From assembly GCA_017408885.1 (NCBI GenBank), contig JAFQTT010000003.1:1-64000 (forward strand): DNA of 64,000 bases, given 5' to 3'. This document shows positions 18,208 to 26,242 of this stretch, piece by piece. The first letter of the stretch is position 1. Each line of letters begins with the position of its first letter. This DNA is from Methanocorpusculum sp. Its GTDB lineage: Archaea; Halobacteriota; Methanomicrobia; Methanomicrobiales; Methanocorpusculaceae. The translations under genes and the position numbers were made by a program. The notes under the pieces were generated by a model. It ran no database searches and had not been told where the DNA came from. It saw only the letters and a program-made list of their open reading frames with translations.

Positions 18208-19125
18208 TTAGCGGGAGAGTCCCGGCATATAGGATAATATGTCCCATGCAAGAGATTCCGCCTTTTTCAGATTCGTCATCATTGTATCGAGCTTCATAGC
18301 TCCTTCGACCTCGACCGTGTCTTTCATGTCCTGAACGAAAAGGTCAACTGCATCCCCGTAGACCTTGCGGGTACCTGCCGAGTTCGGCTCATATCCCCAG
18401 GCAGTCATGAGAGCTGCGGCAGGCCCGCTTACCGGTCTGTTTCCGATAAACGGACTGACTGCTGCAACAAACTTCTTTGAAAGAGCCTCGCGCACACCTC
18501 CGCACTCGAGGATTGGTCCGATGCTTGTCACAGGGTTTGACGGTCCGATAATTACTCCGTCGCTTTCCTCAATCGCAGAGATTACAGCGTCCGTTGCCTG
18601 AAGCGGAGCTCCGTCTGCGGTAATCCTGCGGATTCCTGTGATTGGAACATTTCCGCGCTTTCCAACCCAGTACTCCTGATAGTGCATGAGACTTCCGTCC
18701 TCTGTTACCACATAGGAGGTAACCTCCTGATCGGACATCGGCAGAATCTTTGCTGAGATACCGTACCCTTCACAGATTTTCTGTGTAGCTTCGGTCAAGG
18801 TCATGCCGGACTGCATAAAGGAAGTTCTTGCAATATTTGTTGCACGGTCACGCTCGCCTAAGGGAAGCGGCTCTTTGTAGCCGATTTTCTCCATTGCATG
18901 GTATGTATCAAGAGTGTCACCTTTGATTCCCCACCATGTATCAGTATTCAGGATTCCTGCAAAGAGATATGTAACAGTATCAACATCCGGCGACACATAG
19001 TGCCCGGACTGATGAAGGTCCTCTGCGGTATTTACAATAACCGTAATCTCATTGTCCCTGAGAATCTGACGGAGACCGCGAATGAGCTTCGGAGTTCCGG
19101 TTCCGCCGGATAAAACAGTAATCAT
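18208..19125 (-). CDS. cofD: 2-phospho-L-lactate transferase
   Basis: A 305-residue CofD-family protein. The N-terminus MITVLSGGTGTPKLIRGLRQ and the motif IGPSNPVTSIGPIL are diagnostic. It transfers the phospholactyl group from lactyl-2-diphospho-5'-guanosine to the deazaflavin FO, giving F420-0. I choose the ATG at 19125; the longer reading to 19251 adds 42 residues outside the family. CofC, which makes its substrate, is encoded at 52901 in the same window but in a separate transcript. Confidence 0.95.
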   Translation of the reverse strand: MITVLSGGTGTPKLIRGLRQILRDNEITVIVNTAEDLHQSGHYVSPDVDTVTYLFAGILNTDTWWGIKGDTLDTYHAMEKIGYKEPLPLGERDRATNIARTSFMQSGMTLTEATQKICEGYGISAKILPMSDQEVTSYVVTEDGSLMHYQEYWVGKRGNVPITGIRRITADGAPLQATDAVISAIEESDGVIIGPSNPVTSIGPILECGGVREALSKKFVAAVSPFIGNRPVSGPAAALMTAWGYEPNSAGTRKVYGDAVDLFVQDMKDTVEVEGAMKLDTMMTNLKKAESLAWDILSYMPGLSR

Positions 19126-19219
19126 ACAATGATGTTGACGGCTGATAATATGTATGTTGTGCTTTGCGGGGTGGAAAAACAGTAAATTCGCTCCAGCACA
19201 CCCATCCCTAAAAAAAGAG

Positions 19220-20347
19220 TTATTCAATAGTTGGGAAAGCAAAGCTTCCATACTTTCCGCCGCCGCCGGGGAAGAGCAGAACTCTGCCCTCTCTCATAGA
19301 GGTAACAGCCGAAGCAACGCCTTTGGATACCTCAGCCATCTCAGACCCGGGAGCTTCGAGAAGCACTGCAATCTCATTTCCGAACCGTTCTATGAATGCG
19401 GAATAGAGAGCTTTTGCCTTCTTGGTGTTTGGAGATGAAACGCCCAGAACACGGGCGATGACGTCGCCTAACGGAATCATCTTCAGATACGGCGGTCGCT
19501 TGGTTTCCGGAATCGAGGACATCGCAAAAGCACGCTCGCGGACACCAAGCTTAATCCTGCCTTTGCAGTCAGGACACTTCCAGTTGTGCGCCAGAGCCTC
19601 CTCATACGAAAACTGCACATAACATCTGGTACAGGCAGTACGGTTGTACTTTCCCTCCTCAGGGAAGAAGCCGGCGTTTAGAGTGATGTTCCCGGACATT
19701 ACTGCGTCAAGAACACCGCGGGCAGTTTTCTTCTGCACAGAGATGCGGTTAAACTCACGGCCGAGCTTTGTCGGATACTGACTGTGTGCATCAGAGTTCG
19801 TCAAAAACGGAACACCTGCAAACTCCGCGATTCCCGCACCGTACGAAGAATCAGCCGATAAGCCCAGCTCGCAGAAGTCAAACTTTTCCGAAAGGTAACA
19901 GTCCGACGGCTTCTCAAAAGCGGCAAACAAAGAAGTCCATGGAGTAAACGCGTGAGCAGGCCCGATGTATCCGCCAAGCTCGTGAACCTCGCGTGCGAGA
20001 ATCTCGCCGGATGCATAAACATGCGGACGTCCGGCTGTATTTAGATGCGAACAGTATGGAGTTAGACGTTTCTGAAGCTCATCGAACTGCTCCAAAGTCT
20101 CCATCAGGATAACGTGATGCACACGTCGCTCATCCTCAACCTCAGTCTGCGGGATGACCACAACGCCCGAATCATTTTCCAGAAACGGCTCCCAAAGGCT
20201 TCGCCAGACAGGATGCAGAGCATCTCCTGTCGCAACCACATCCAGACCTTTAGTCTTACAGCCAGCAAGAATCGTCTCAGGCGAGAGGTCAGGAGACGTC
20301 GCCATCGCAAACTTCGAATGAATGTGAAAATCTGCGTTTAACTCCAT
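19220..20347 (-). CDS. Endonuclease Q-type PHP-domain nuclease
   Basis: A 375-residue protein of the TIGR00375 family, which includes archaeal endonuclease Q. The PHP metal site begins with NADFHIHSKFA, and other metal residues are in GDALHPVW, GPAHAFTPW and TNSDAHSQYP. A zinc ribbon (CTRC...CPDC, at about residues 240-260) and a C-terminal helix-hairpin-helix-like part follow. EndoQ nicks DNA 5' of deaminated bases and abasic sites. The ATG at 20347 is chosen, 1 nt after the PAC2 stop; an in-frame TTG at 20356 is the alternative. Confidence 0.82.
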   Translation of the reverse strand: MELNADFHIHSKFAMATSPDLSPETILAGCKTKGLDVVATGDALHPVWRSLWEPFLENDSGVVVIPQTEVEDERRVHHVILMETLEQFDELQKRLTPYCSHLNTAGRPHVYASGEILAREVHELGGYIGPAHAFTPWTSLFAAFEKPSDCYLSEKFDFCELGLSADSSYGAGIAEFAGVPFLTNSDAHSQYPTKLGREFNRISVQKKTARGVLDAVMSGNITLNAGFFPEEGKYNRTACTRCYVQFSYEEALAHNWKCPDCKGRIKLGVRERAFAMSSIPETKRPPYLKMIPLGDVIARVLGVSSPNTKKAKALYSAFIERFGNEIAVLLEAPGSEMAEVSKGVASAVTSMREGRVLLFPGGGGKYGSFAFPTIE

Positions 20348-20348
20348 A

Positions 20349-21107
20349 TTATCCAATATAGCGCAGATCGTCTGCCGAGTTCTGCTGCATCGATGAAGTC
20401 AGAGCAGACAAATCAGCCTGCATCTCTTCTGCAAGCTTTGAAAGCTCAGTTCTGTCTGCAGTAAAGCCGATGAGTTTCTCTAAGACATCAAGAACCGCAG
20501 TCGAAGAAACAGGATCTACCAGATATCCGGAGGTCTCGCCAAGGAGTGCAACACCCTCCATACCAGACTGGCGGCCGAATGTGATTAAAAGACCTGCTGC
20601 CCCGATAATTCCGCCGACTGGTTCTACCCCATTAGAAACAGCGCCTGATTCGACTACAGCCTCCTTTAAGGAAGCGTGGGAAAGACCGGCAAGCACCCTC
20701 GGATGCTCAACAAGGCGTCCCACACCATAACCTCCAAGAGTATAAATCCGGCGAACACCAAGAAGCGAAAACACCTTCACATAGGCTTCTCCTAGCTTAT
20801 AGTGACCATCAGGTCCTACACTCTGACAGTCTCCGGCAAGGAAAAGCATCGCAGGACGGCCTTCTGCTGCTTCTGCAAAGAAAATCTCATTTCGCGGGAA
20901 CCGCAGAACACCATCTTCAGACAGATACATCTGCGGCGGGAAATGCGTTGACGTAATCTCTGCAACTTTTACCGCGTTTAAAGAACGGATTAAATGATCA
21001 ACAACCAATTTCCCGACATGTCCGACTCCGGGAAGTCCAGCGACTGCGACTTCGCACGAATGTGCCGACACGTCTTCCACATACCAGTGAACGTTAACTT
21101 CTTCCAT
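20349..21107 (-). CDS. PAC2-family protein (proteasome assembly chaperone-like)
   Basis: A 252-residue PAC2 superfamily protein. Typical features are VAVAGLPGVGHVGKLVVDHL at the N-terminus, a central LFLAGDCQSVGPDGHY, and the GGYGVGRLVEHPRVL loop, with a C-terminal coiled coil (ELSKLAEEMQADLSALTSS). Archaeal members relate to proteasome assembly chaperones. It overlaps Nop10 by 14 nt and belongs to the L44e-S27e-aIF2alpha-Nop10-PAC2 run, a conserved archaeal order. Confidence 0.9.
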   Translation of the reverse strand: MEEVNVHWYVEDVSAHSCEVAVAGLPGVGHVGKLVVDHLIRSLNAVKVAEITSTHFPPQMYLSEDGVLRFPRNEIFFAEAAEGRPAMLFLAGDCQSVGPDGHYKLGEAYVKVFSLLGVRRIYTLGGYGVGRLVEHPRVLAGLSHASLKEAVVESGAVSNGVEPVGGIIGAAGLLITFGRQSGMEGVALLGETSGYLVDPVSSTAVLDVLEKLIGFTADRTELSKLAEEMQADLSALTSSMQQNSADDLRYIG

Positions 21108-21261
21108 GAGCGTCTTTTATCATCCGGCGGTACTTCCCGTACCTGTCCTCCGGCGAATAGCGCGCAGGATGAACTGAAACGGTCTCTTTCCCGCAAACCG
21201 GGCAAATCTTCAAAAGAGTGTGAATGTTGTCTATCCGACAGATGCGAATATGACCAGACAT
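21094..21261 (-). CDS. nop10: H/ACA ribonucleoprotein protein Nop10
   Basis: Read on the minus strand from the ATG at 21261, a 55-residue protein begins MSGHIRICRIDNIHTLLKIC and continues CPVCGKETVSVHPARYSPED. The zinc-ribbon half and the H-P-x-R-Y/F-S-P-x-D/E linker are diagnostic of Nop10, part of the archaeal H/ACA pseudouridylation particle. It starts 9 nt after aIF2alpha and overlaps PAC2 by 14 nt. Confidence 0.93.
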   Translation of the reverse strand: MSGHIRICRIDNIHTLLKICPVCGKETVSVHPARYSPEDRYGKYRRMIKDAHGRS

Positions 21262-21270
21262 TTCAAATCC

Positions 21271-22041
21271 TTATTTCTGTTTTCTAATCAGCTTTCCAGA
21301 ACCTTCCGCACGAACCATGACACCGATTGCGGCATCAGAAGCTTTCTCTAATGCACGCTCTGCCTTCTTATAATCGGTGGCTGTAACTTTGATGCGGTAG
21401 TTTGGAGCGCCAAGATACAGAATCTCAATCTCAGCACCGTCAATTTTCGGAGCAGCACTTCTAAGAGCGCGGCGGATGATGTTTACACCATCCGGCTTGT
21501 TGGAGATAAGCTCCAGAATGGCACTGATTGTAACCTTCTGAATCTTAACATTCTCCTCAGCCATCTTCTGGAGAGCGGCCTTTGCCTCATCAGATAAATC
21601 AAACTTGGCTAAAGTCTTCTCCGGCTCAAGCACGATGTCCTCGAACGCGGAGTAAAGAGAAGCATACTCAGCATACATTGCATCCTCATACTCCTTAGCC
21701 GAAACCTTGGATGCTTCGGATGCAAATCCAATCCACTTGTGTGCTTTCTGCTCGTTCTTCCAGTCCTGAATTTTTTCACGGCGCTGATGTTCGTTTACAT
21801 CCTTTAATGAGAGATCAATGTGGCCGCGGGCAGTATCGACGCTTAAGACTTTACAGACAACTTTCTGTCCTTCACGGATATAGTCACGGATATATTTAAT
21901 CCATCCGCGGGCTACCTCCGCAATAGGAATAAGTCCTTCACGCTTTTCGTACTCGTCAAGGGTTACAAATGCGGCGAAGTCTTTGACCTCAGTCACACTG
22001 CAGACGACGAGTTCTCCCTCAATTGGCCACTTTCCACTCAT
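21271..22041 (-). CDS. eif2a: Translation initiation factor 2 subunit alpha
   Basis: A 256-residue protein with an N-terminal S1 OB domain (EGELVVCSVTEVKDFAAFV; DTARGHIDLSLKDV), a helical middle domain and the C-terminal alpha/beta domain (PNYRIKVTATDYKKAERAL). It is the alpha subunit of aIF2, which delivers initiator tRNA. Position between S27e and Nop10 is the standard archaeal order. Confidence 0.96.
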   Translation of the reverse strand: MSGKWPIEGELVVCSVTEVKDFAAFVTLDEYEKREGLIPIAEVARGWIKYIRDYIREGQKVVCKVLSVDTARGHIDLSLKDVNEHQRREKIQDWKNEQKAHKWIGFASEASKVSAKEYEDAMYAEYASLYSAFEDIVLEPEKTLAKFDLSDEAKAALQKMAEENVKIQKVTISAILELISNKPDGVNIIRRALRSAAPKIDGAEIEILYLGAPNYRIKVTATDYKKAERALEKASDAAIGVMVRAEGSGKLIRKQK

Positions 22042-22060
22042 TTATGTAAATTCCACTATT

Positions 22061-22249
22061 TTATTCGTAGGATGCGATAACGTCAGCTTTGATGATTGCC
22101 TTTCCGCCGGTTGGTTCGGTGAGAACACGACCGCAGACGGTGCACTCGACAACAGAGGTTGCCTTGTCAAAGACGAGCTGTTCGTTTTCACAGTCCGGGC
22201 ACTTTACTTTCAGGAACTTGCTCCGGTTTTCGCGATTTGCTTTTACCAT
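22061..22249 (-). CDS. rps27e: Small ribosomal subunit protein S27e
   Basis: A 62-residue zinc-ribbon protein starting [20 protein letters not shown] with the second pair CTVC. The family usually begins MVK, so the ATG at 22249 is chosen; a TTG two codons earlier is less likely. A Shine-Dalgarno GGAGTGAT lies just upstream, overlapping the L44e stop. It is a 30S structural protein. Confidence 0.95.
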   Translation of the reverse strand: MVKANRENRSKFLKVKCPDCENEQLVFDKATSVVECTVCGRVLTEPTGGKAIIKADVIASYE

Positions 22250-22255
22250 TTTCAA

Positions 22256-22534
22256 TCACTCCGTAAGTTCGAATTTGCCTGCGCGGAAGCCTGGGCGAAG
22301 GTGTGCTTTTCCACACTCTTTACAGCGGTAGCGGACGTTGATCTTCTTAGTCGGCTTGTCTCCTCCCGGAACTTTGCCGAACTTACCACGGTTTCCGATC
22401 TTGCTTCTGCGTGCCTTCTGGCGGTCGATCCAGTGGAGACCGGTGGTTCTTCCCTTCTTTACCTTTTCAACCTCGTGCTCAGTGTGCTTGCGGCAGTATG
22501 GGCAGTAGGTGTTGAACTTTACTGGTTTCTTCAT
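22256..22534 (-). CDS. rpl44e: Large ribosomal subunit protein L44e
   Basis: A 92-residue zinc-binding 50S protein: [20 protein letters not shown], a basic middle [14 protein letters not shown], and the second zinc pair [10 protein letters not shown]. It heads the run L44e-S27e-aIF2alpha-Nop10-PAC2. The 74 nt between its start and the GINS stop is probably its promoter region. Confidence 0.96.
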   Translation of the reverse strand: MKKPVKFNTYCPYCRKHTEHEVEKVKKGRTTGLHWIDRQKARRSKIGNRGKFGKVPGGDKPTKKINVRYRCKECGKAHLRPGFRAGKFELTE

Positions 22535-22608
22535 AATATTTACCCCTTCTAAGGATTGAGCAGCTGACGCTTGTTACGCGCAGCTAAGCCACACTAAATA
22601 TCACCTAT

Positions 22609-23313
22609 TCATTTGCGAATACGGATACTTAATGCTTTGTTGTCTTTACACAGAATATCTGCCATCTGTGGAGGCAGGGACACAACATCTCCTGGCGAAA
22701 GAGAGTAAATTCGTCCGTTATAATCCTGAAATTCTGGAATGTTGGAATGCACAGCTAGAACACTGTACGATTCGGGAGCTGGTCCTGCTACGTTTTCCAT
22801 CAGGAAATCCGCGGCCTCTTCTGGCAGGATTTCCACATCCGGAGGCATCGGAGGCAGTGCGGGTGAAGCTTCCGTGTCTGTTTGTGCCGCCGGAGAGACA
22901 TAACTGTATGCAGTAATCTCTAATGTTGGCTTCCCATCTAAAAGAGCTTTTCTGCAAGACGTACATGAATCGAATACAACTTCGAATAATGCGCGCTCCC
23001 CAGGCACCATCATTTGGAGCTCGCTGCGGTCGATTTCATCCCCGTTTGCCCTTGCAAGGGCGAGATTTAAAATCTTCTGAGTACGAACCGCATACAAATC
23101 GCGCAGATACTCGCGCAGACTTTCACGCTCTTTGATGAGGCTTTGTGCACCCTCCCCAAACGGATCGTCAGAGGCGGCGGCCTGTGCCCGAAGAGCAATC
23201 ATGTCTGCCTGTATCTCCTCATAGAGAGTTGCCGGAATCTCGGATAACGAACCAGACGAGCGCTCGTCAATTAGGTATCCGTGAAGGTCAGATGTCGTGA
23301 TTCTTCCCATCAT
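22609..23313 (-). CDS. gins51: DNA replication GINS subunit Gins51 (Gins15)
   Basis: A 234-residue GINS-family protein. The helical A domain (about residues 1-125; LYEEIQADMIALRA, YLRDLYAVRTQKILNLAL) is followed by a proline-rich linker and a small C-terminal B domain (YSVLAVHSNIPEFQDYNGRI, ending SLPPQMADILCKDNKALSI). The A-then-B order is the Gins51 type. It joins MCM at the replication fork. It overlaps priS by 4 nt (ATGA), a common archaeal pairing of helicase and primase parts. Confidence 0.9.
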   Translation of the reverse strand: MMGRITTSDLHGYLIDERSSGSLSEIPATLYEEIQADMIALRAQAAASDDPFGEGAQSLIKERESLREYLRDLYAVRTQKILNLALARANGDEIDRSELQMMVPGERALFEVVFDSCTSCRKALLDGKPTLEITAYSYVSPAAQTDTEASPALPPMPPDVEILPEEAADFLMENVAGPAPESYSVLAVHSNIPEFQDYNGRIYSLSPGDVVSLPPQMADILCKDNKALSIRIRK

Positions 23314-24449
23314 GCACCTCCAAGCTCTGAGATTCCTCTGGCGCAGAGGAAGACTGCCAGCGCCTCTGGAACCTTTGATGTGCCTTCCGGCACCTCGTAG
23401 GTATTTCCAAGAATAGGCATCGTGACTTTAAACTTCGAGGTAACGGTTACCGGCTCTTCTCCGAAAACCACCGCATCGATTAACGGATCAAAGTCATCCA
23501 AATCCTCTAACGGAATAGGAGTAACTCTCATGCCGGAACCTCCATGGAGGCTTCCGGGGTGTCTGATTAAACGCTTGATATCAGTTGTAACAGGCTCATC
23601 AGCTTGCGCCGCATACTCAAGAACAGCACCATGGAAAACCTCGTTTTCAGGGTTTGTTAGAGCCTTGATTACCTTGTTGTCCTTCAGGCTATCAGGACTT
23701 ACCTGGAACTTTCCGCGAAGCTCTGCAAGACTCTTGTAGAAGTAATCAGCAGACTTTTCAGAAACACCTACAAGCCCGGAGAGATATTCACGGGCTTCAA
23801 GCGGCTGAAGTTTTGCAATGCGTTCAAGCTCGTCTGCGAGCGCCGCACGATAGCGTCCCTGCCAGCCGTCAGCTTTCGGAGATGAGAGCATATGATCAAG
23901 AGAAAGACCAGTGCCTGAGACATAGTTTACAAGTTCGCGGCGCTCGGCGCTTGAAAAGTTTCGAACTGCAAGAGTTGGGATATGGATGTGATATCCGCGG
24001 CCTCCTGAGAAGTTGATTCGAAGATCATGCTTCGAGAATCCAAGCTCACCTGTTAACATGTCGATTAATTTGTACAAATCCTCTTTGACGCGGGCAAGCA
24101 TCATATCATATGCCCCGCGTACAATGTGGTCTGCATCCAGGTCGAAGATTAAGTCTGCACCAAGCCACTCCTTCTCTGCCATTGTTGCAGCGGACGGATG
24201 CGCATAGTATGCCGTTGAGTAGTACACATGCGCAGGGCTCATGGTTTTGAGGTACGCTGAAAGGTCGCTTTCGTCCGGGAAGGTTAAGTGACGGCGCATT
24301 CCTGCCTTAACGCTTTCACTGAAGAAGAGAAAACCCCACTCGCGCTGCGGCATGGATGTGGGGGTGAAGACAGCCCCGGCTCCTTTTAATTCTCCGTTAT
24401 AATACGCAGAGAAGCGTTTTTTTAGGAACTCGAGGGTTGCCGGCTTCAT
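23310..24449 (-). CDS. priS: DNA primase small catalytic subunit PriS
   Basis: A 379-residue archaeo-eukaryotic primase. The catalytic acidic pair is in LIFDLDADHIVRG, and the conserved SGGRGYHIHIP motif follows the zinc-less core; RHPGSLHGGSGMRV is near the end. It makes RNA/DNA primers with PriL, which is not in this window. It overlaps the elp3 stop and the GINS start by 4 nt each, so the three genes are co-transcribed. Confidence 0.96.
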   Translation of the reverse strand: MKPATLEFLKKRFSAYYNGELKGAGAVFTPTSMPQREWGFLFFSESVKAGMRRHLTFPDESDLSAYLKTMSPAHVYYSTAYYAHPSAATMAEKEWLGADLIFDLDADHIVRGAYDMMLARVKEDLYKLIDMLTGELGFSKHDLRINFSGGRGYHIHIPTLAVRNFSSAERRELVNYVSGTGLSLDHMLSSPKADGWQGRYRAALADELERIAKLQPLEAREYLSGLVGVSEKSADYFYKSLAELRGKFQVSPDSLKDNKVIKALTNPENEVFHGAVLEYAAQADEPVTTDIKRLIRHPGSLHGGSGMRVTPIPLEDLDDFDPLIDAVVFGEEPVTVTSKFKVTMPILGNTYEVPEGTSKVPEALAVFLCARGISELGGA

Positions 24450-26023
24450 AAATCCTTAATCATATATGGTCCTTTACGCTGATATCCCTGTCTGTGATAG
24501 TAGGGACGAACACCAACGCCGGCCATGATAGCTACTTTTTCATATCCTGCTTCACGCGACATATCTTCGGCACGTGCGAGGAGCTGTTTTCCATACGAGC
24601 GGTGCTGACGGTCAAAACCTTTTCCTTCCTCGCCTAAAGGCACCATACTTCCGTAGACATGGAGCTCGCGCACCAGAGCTGCGCCGTCAAGCTCCTCGCG
24701 GAACACACGTCCCGGGAATCTCAGGCGCACGAATCCTATCAGAGCATCACCTGCAACGGTTGAGATGAAGTGCTCGTCTCCTCCGCAGCAGCGGTAGGAG
24801 AATACGCGGTCTTCGTCAACTGCATTGGACGGACGTCTGCCAATCTCGCGGCATCTGATGCAGCGGCATCTGCCTCCATGCTCTTCGAGGCGCTTTTGAG
24901 CCATCTGTCTGATGTGTCCGTGAATTGAACCGGAGACGATGAGTTTGGCAGGAATATCGCGCTGGATGCGCTGAAGGCGCACATATTCCGGAAGGCGTGA
25001 TTTGGCATATGCGAGGAGGTCTACGAGTTCGTCCTCGTTGTAGGTCTCGTACTCGCCCTTTTCCCAGAGCTCTTCGAGTTCTGCTCCGGGGGTTACTAAT
25101 GTAGGATAGATTTTGAGGAAGTCCGGGCAGAAGCGCGGATCGGTGAAGAGGGTGTCAAACATGCGTTTGTCCCGCTCCATGTCGCTTCCATATAAGTTCG
25201 GCATCACATGGAATCCTACTTTGATTCCTGCATCATGAAGGAGCGTGTTGGATAATACACTGTCGCCTACTGTGTGCCCTCTTTTGTTGATGTATAAGAG
25301 TTCGTCTTCGGTGTGCTGGAATCCAAGTTCAACTTTGGTGACGCCTAAGTCGAGCATTTTGTTGATGTGAGGCTCCAAGCACCAGTCGGGGCGGGTTTCA
25401 AAGGTCGTTGCGATACAGCGGACGGAAGCTGTTTCGTTTTCGATCATGAGGCCGTCGATATCTTTTGCAGTCGAGGTGCCGCCTGCGTATTCGTTCATGG
25501 CGCGAAGGCACTCTGAGACGAACCATGTCTGATACTCGTCAGGACGTGCGGTCATGGTGCCTCCCATGACGATTAGTTCTGCTTTGTCTACGTGGTGTCC
25601 TAAGAGCTGGAACTGTCCTAAGCGGGCAGTTACCATCCGGTACGGATCGTAGTCGTTCTGACGGGCACGAAGAGCAGCCGGTTCTTCTCCGGTGTAACTC
25701 TGCGGAGACTGGAACTCATGCTCAGGCCCTCCCGGGCATGGGAGGCATTTTCCATGCGGACATGGATGCGGCGAGGTCATAACGGCAACGGGAGCCACGC
25801 CGGAGAGGGTTCTTGTTGGTTTGACAAGAAGTCTTTCGCGGACAGTCTCGTAGACGTCAGGAGATGCTGCACGAAGGATTGCCGAGTTTTTCGGCATCAT
25901 GTCAAGTGAGTATTTCCGGCAGACGGCAAGCTTTTGAGCCTGGACATCTTTTCCCGGCTCGGAGAGGATGAGAGATATTATCTCCTGATAGATTGGTTTG
26001 AGTGCTTCGTCGTCTGCGTCCAT
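24446..26023 (-). CDS. elp3: Elp3-family tRNA uridine(34) 5-carboxymethyl synthase
   Basis: A 525-residue protein with an N-terminal radical SAM domain and a C-terminal GNAT domain. The iron-sulfur motif region reads HPCPHGKCLPCPGGPEHEF, and the acetyltransferase end includes YEKVAIMAGVGVRPYYHRQG. Archaeal Elp3 makes cm5U at the tRNA wobble position from acetyl-CoA and SAM. I choose the ATG at 26023 (MDADDEALKPIY); the longer reading to 26128 has an atypical N-terminus. It overlaps priS by 4 nt. Confidence 0.93.
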   Translation of the reverse strand: MDADDEALKPIYQEIISLILSEPGKDVQAQKLAVCRKYSLDMMPKNSAILRAASPDVYETVRERLLVKPTRTLSGVAPVAVMTSPHPCPHGKCLPCPGGPEHEFQSPQSYTGEEPAALRARQNDYDPYRMVTARLGQFQLLGHHVDKAELIVMGGTMTARPDEYQTWFVSECLRAMNEYAGGTSTAKDIDGLMIENETASVRCIATTFETRPDWCLEPHINKMLDLGVTKVELGFQHTEDELLYINKRGHTVGDSVLSNTLLHDAGIKVGFHVMPNLYGSDMERDKRMFDTLFTDPRFCPDFLKIYPTLVTPGAELEELWEKGEYETYNEDELVDLLAYAKSRLPEYVRLQRIQRDIPAKLIVSGSIHGHIRQMAQKRLEEHGGRCRCIRCREIGRRPSNAVDEDRVFSYRCCGGDEHFISTVAGDALIGFVRLRFPGRVFREELDGAALVRELHVYGSMVPLGEEGKGFDRQHRSYGKQLLARAEDMSREAGYEKVAIMAGVGVRPYYHRQGYQRKGPYMIKDL

Positions 26024-26242
26024 ATATGTTATATATGTAGGGCGTTTAGGATTGATATTGTTTTTGAGAGTGGTTTTCCGGCTGAGGGTTTTGTTCAACA
26101 CCAAAACACAACACAAATGCGCTCCCATGATTCAACCGCAAGCCTAATATAAACAAACCAACATGATGTCAGGTAAATCCTCCAAGAGCTTAAATACTCT
26201 ATCAAACAGATATTTAGATACTGTTCCATAACACTATGGAGG
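26024..26242. promoter_or_regulatory. Divergent promoter region between elp3 and the acyl-CoA ligase
   Basis: This 219-nt gap holds two TATA-like sites for the plus-strand gene, TAATATAAAC (about 26143-26152) and CTTAAATACTC (about 26198-26208). The latter would place transcription start close to the ligase ATG. On the minus strand, ACATATATAAC lies only about 10 nt before the elp3 ATG. I see no gene or long repeat in it. Confidence 0.4.
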
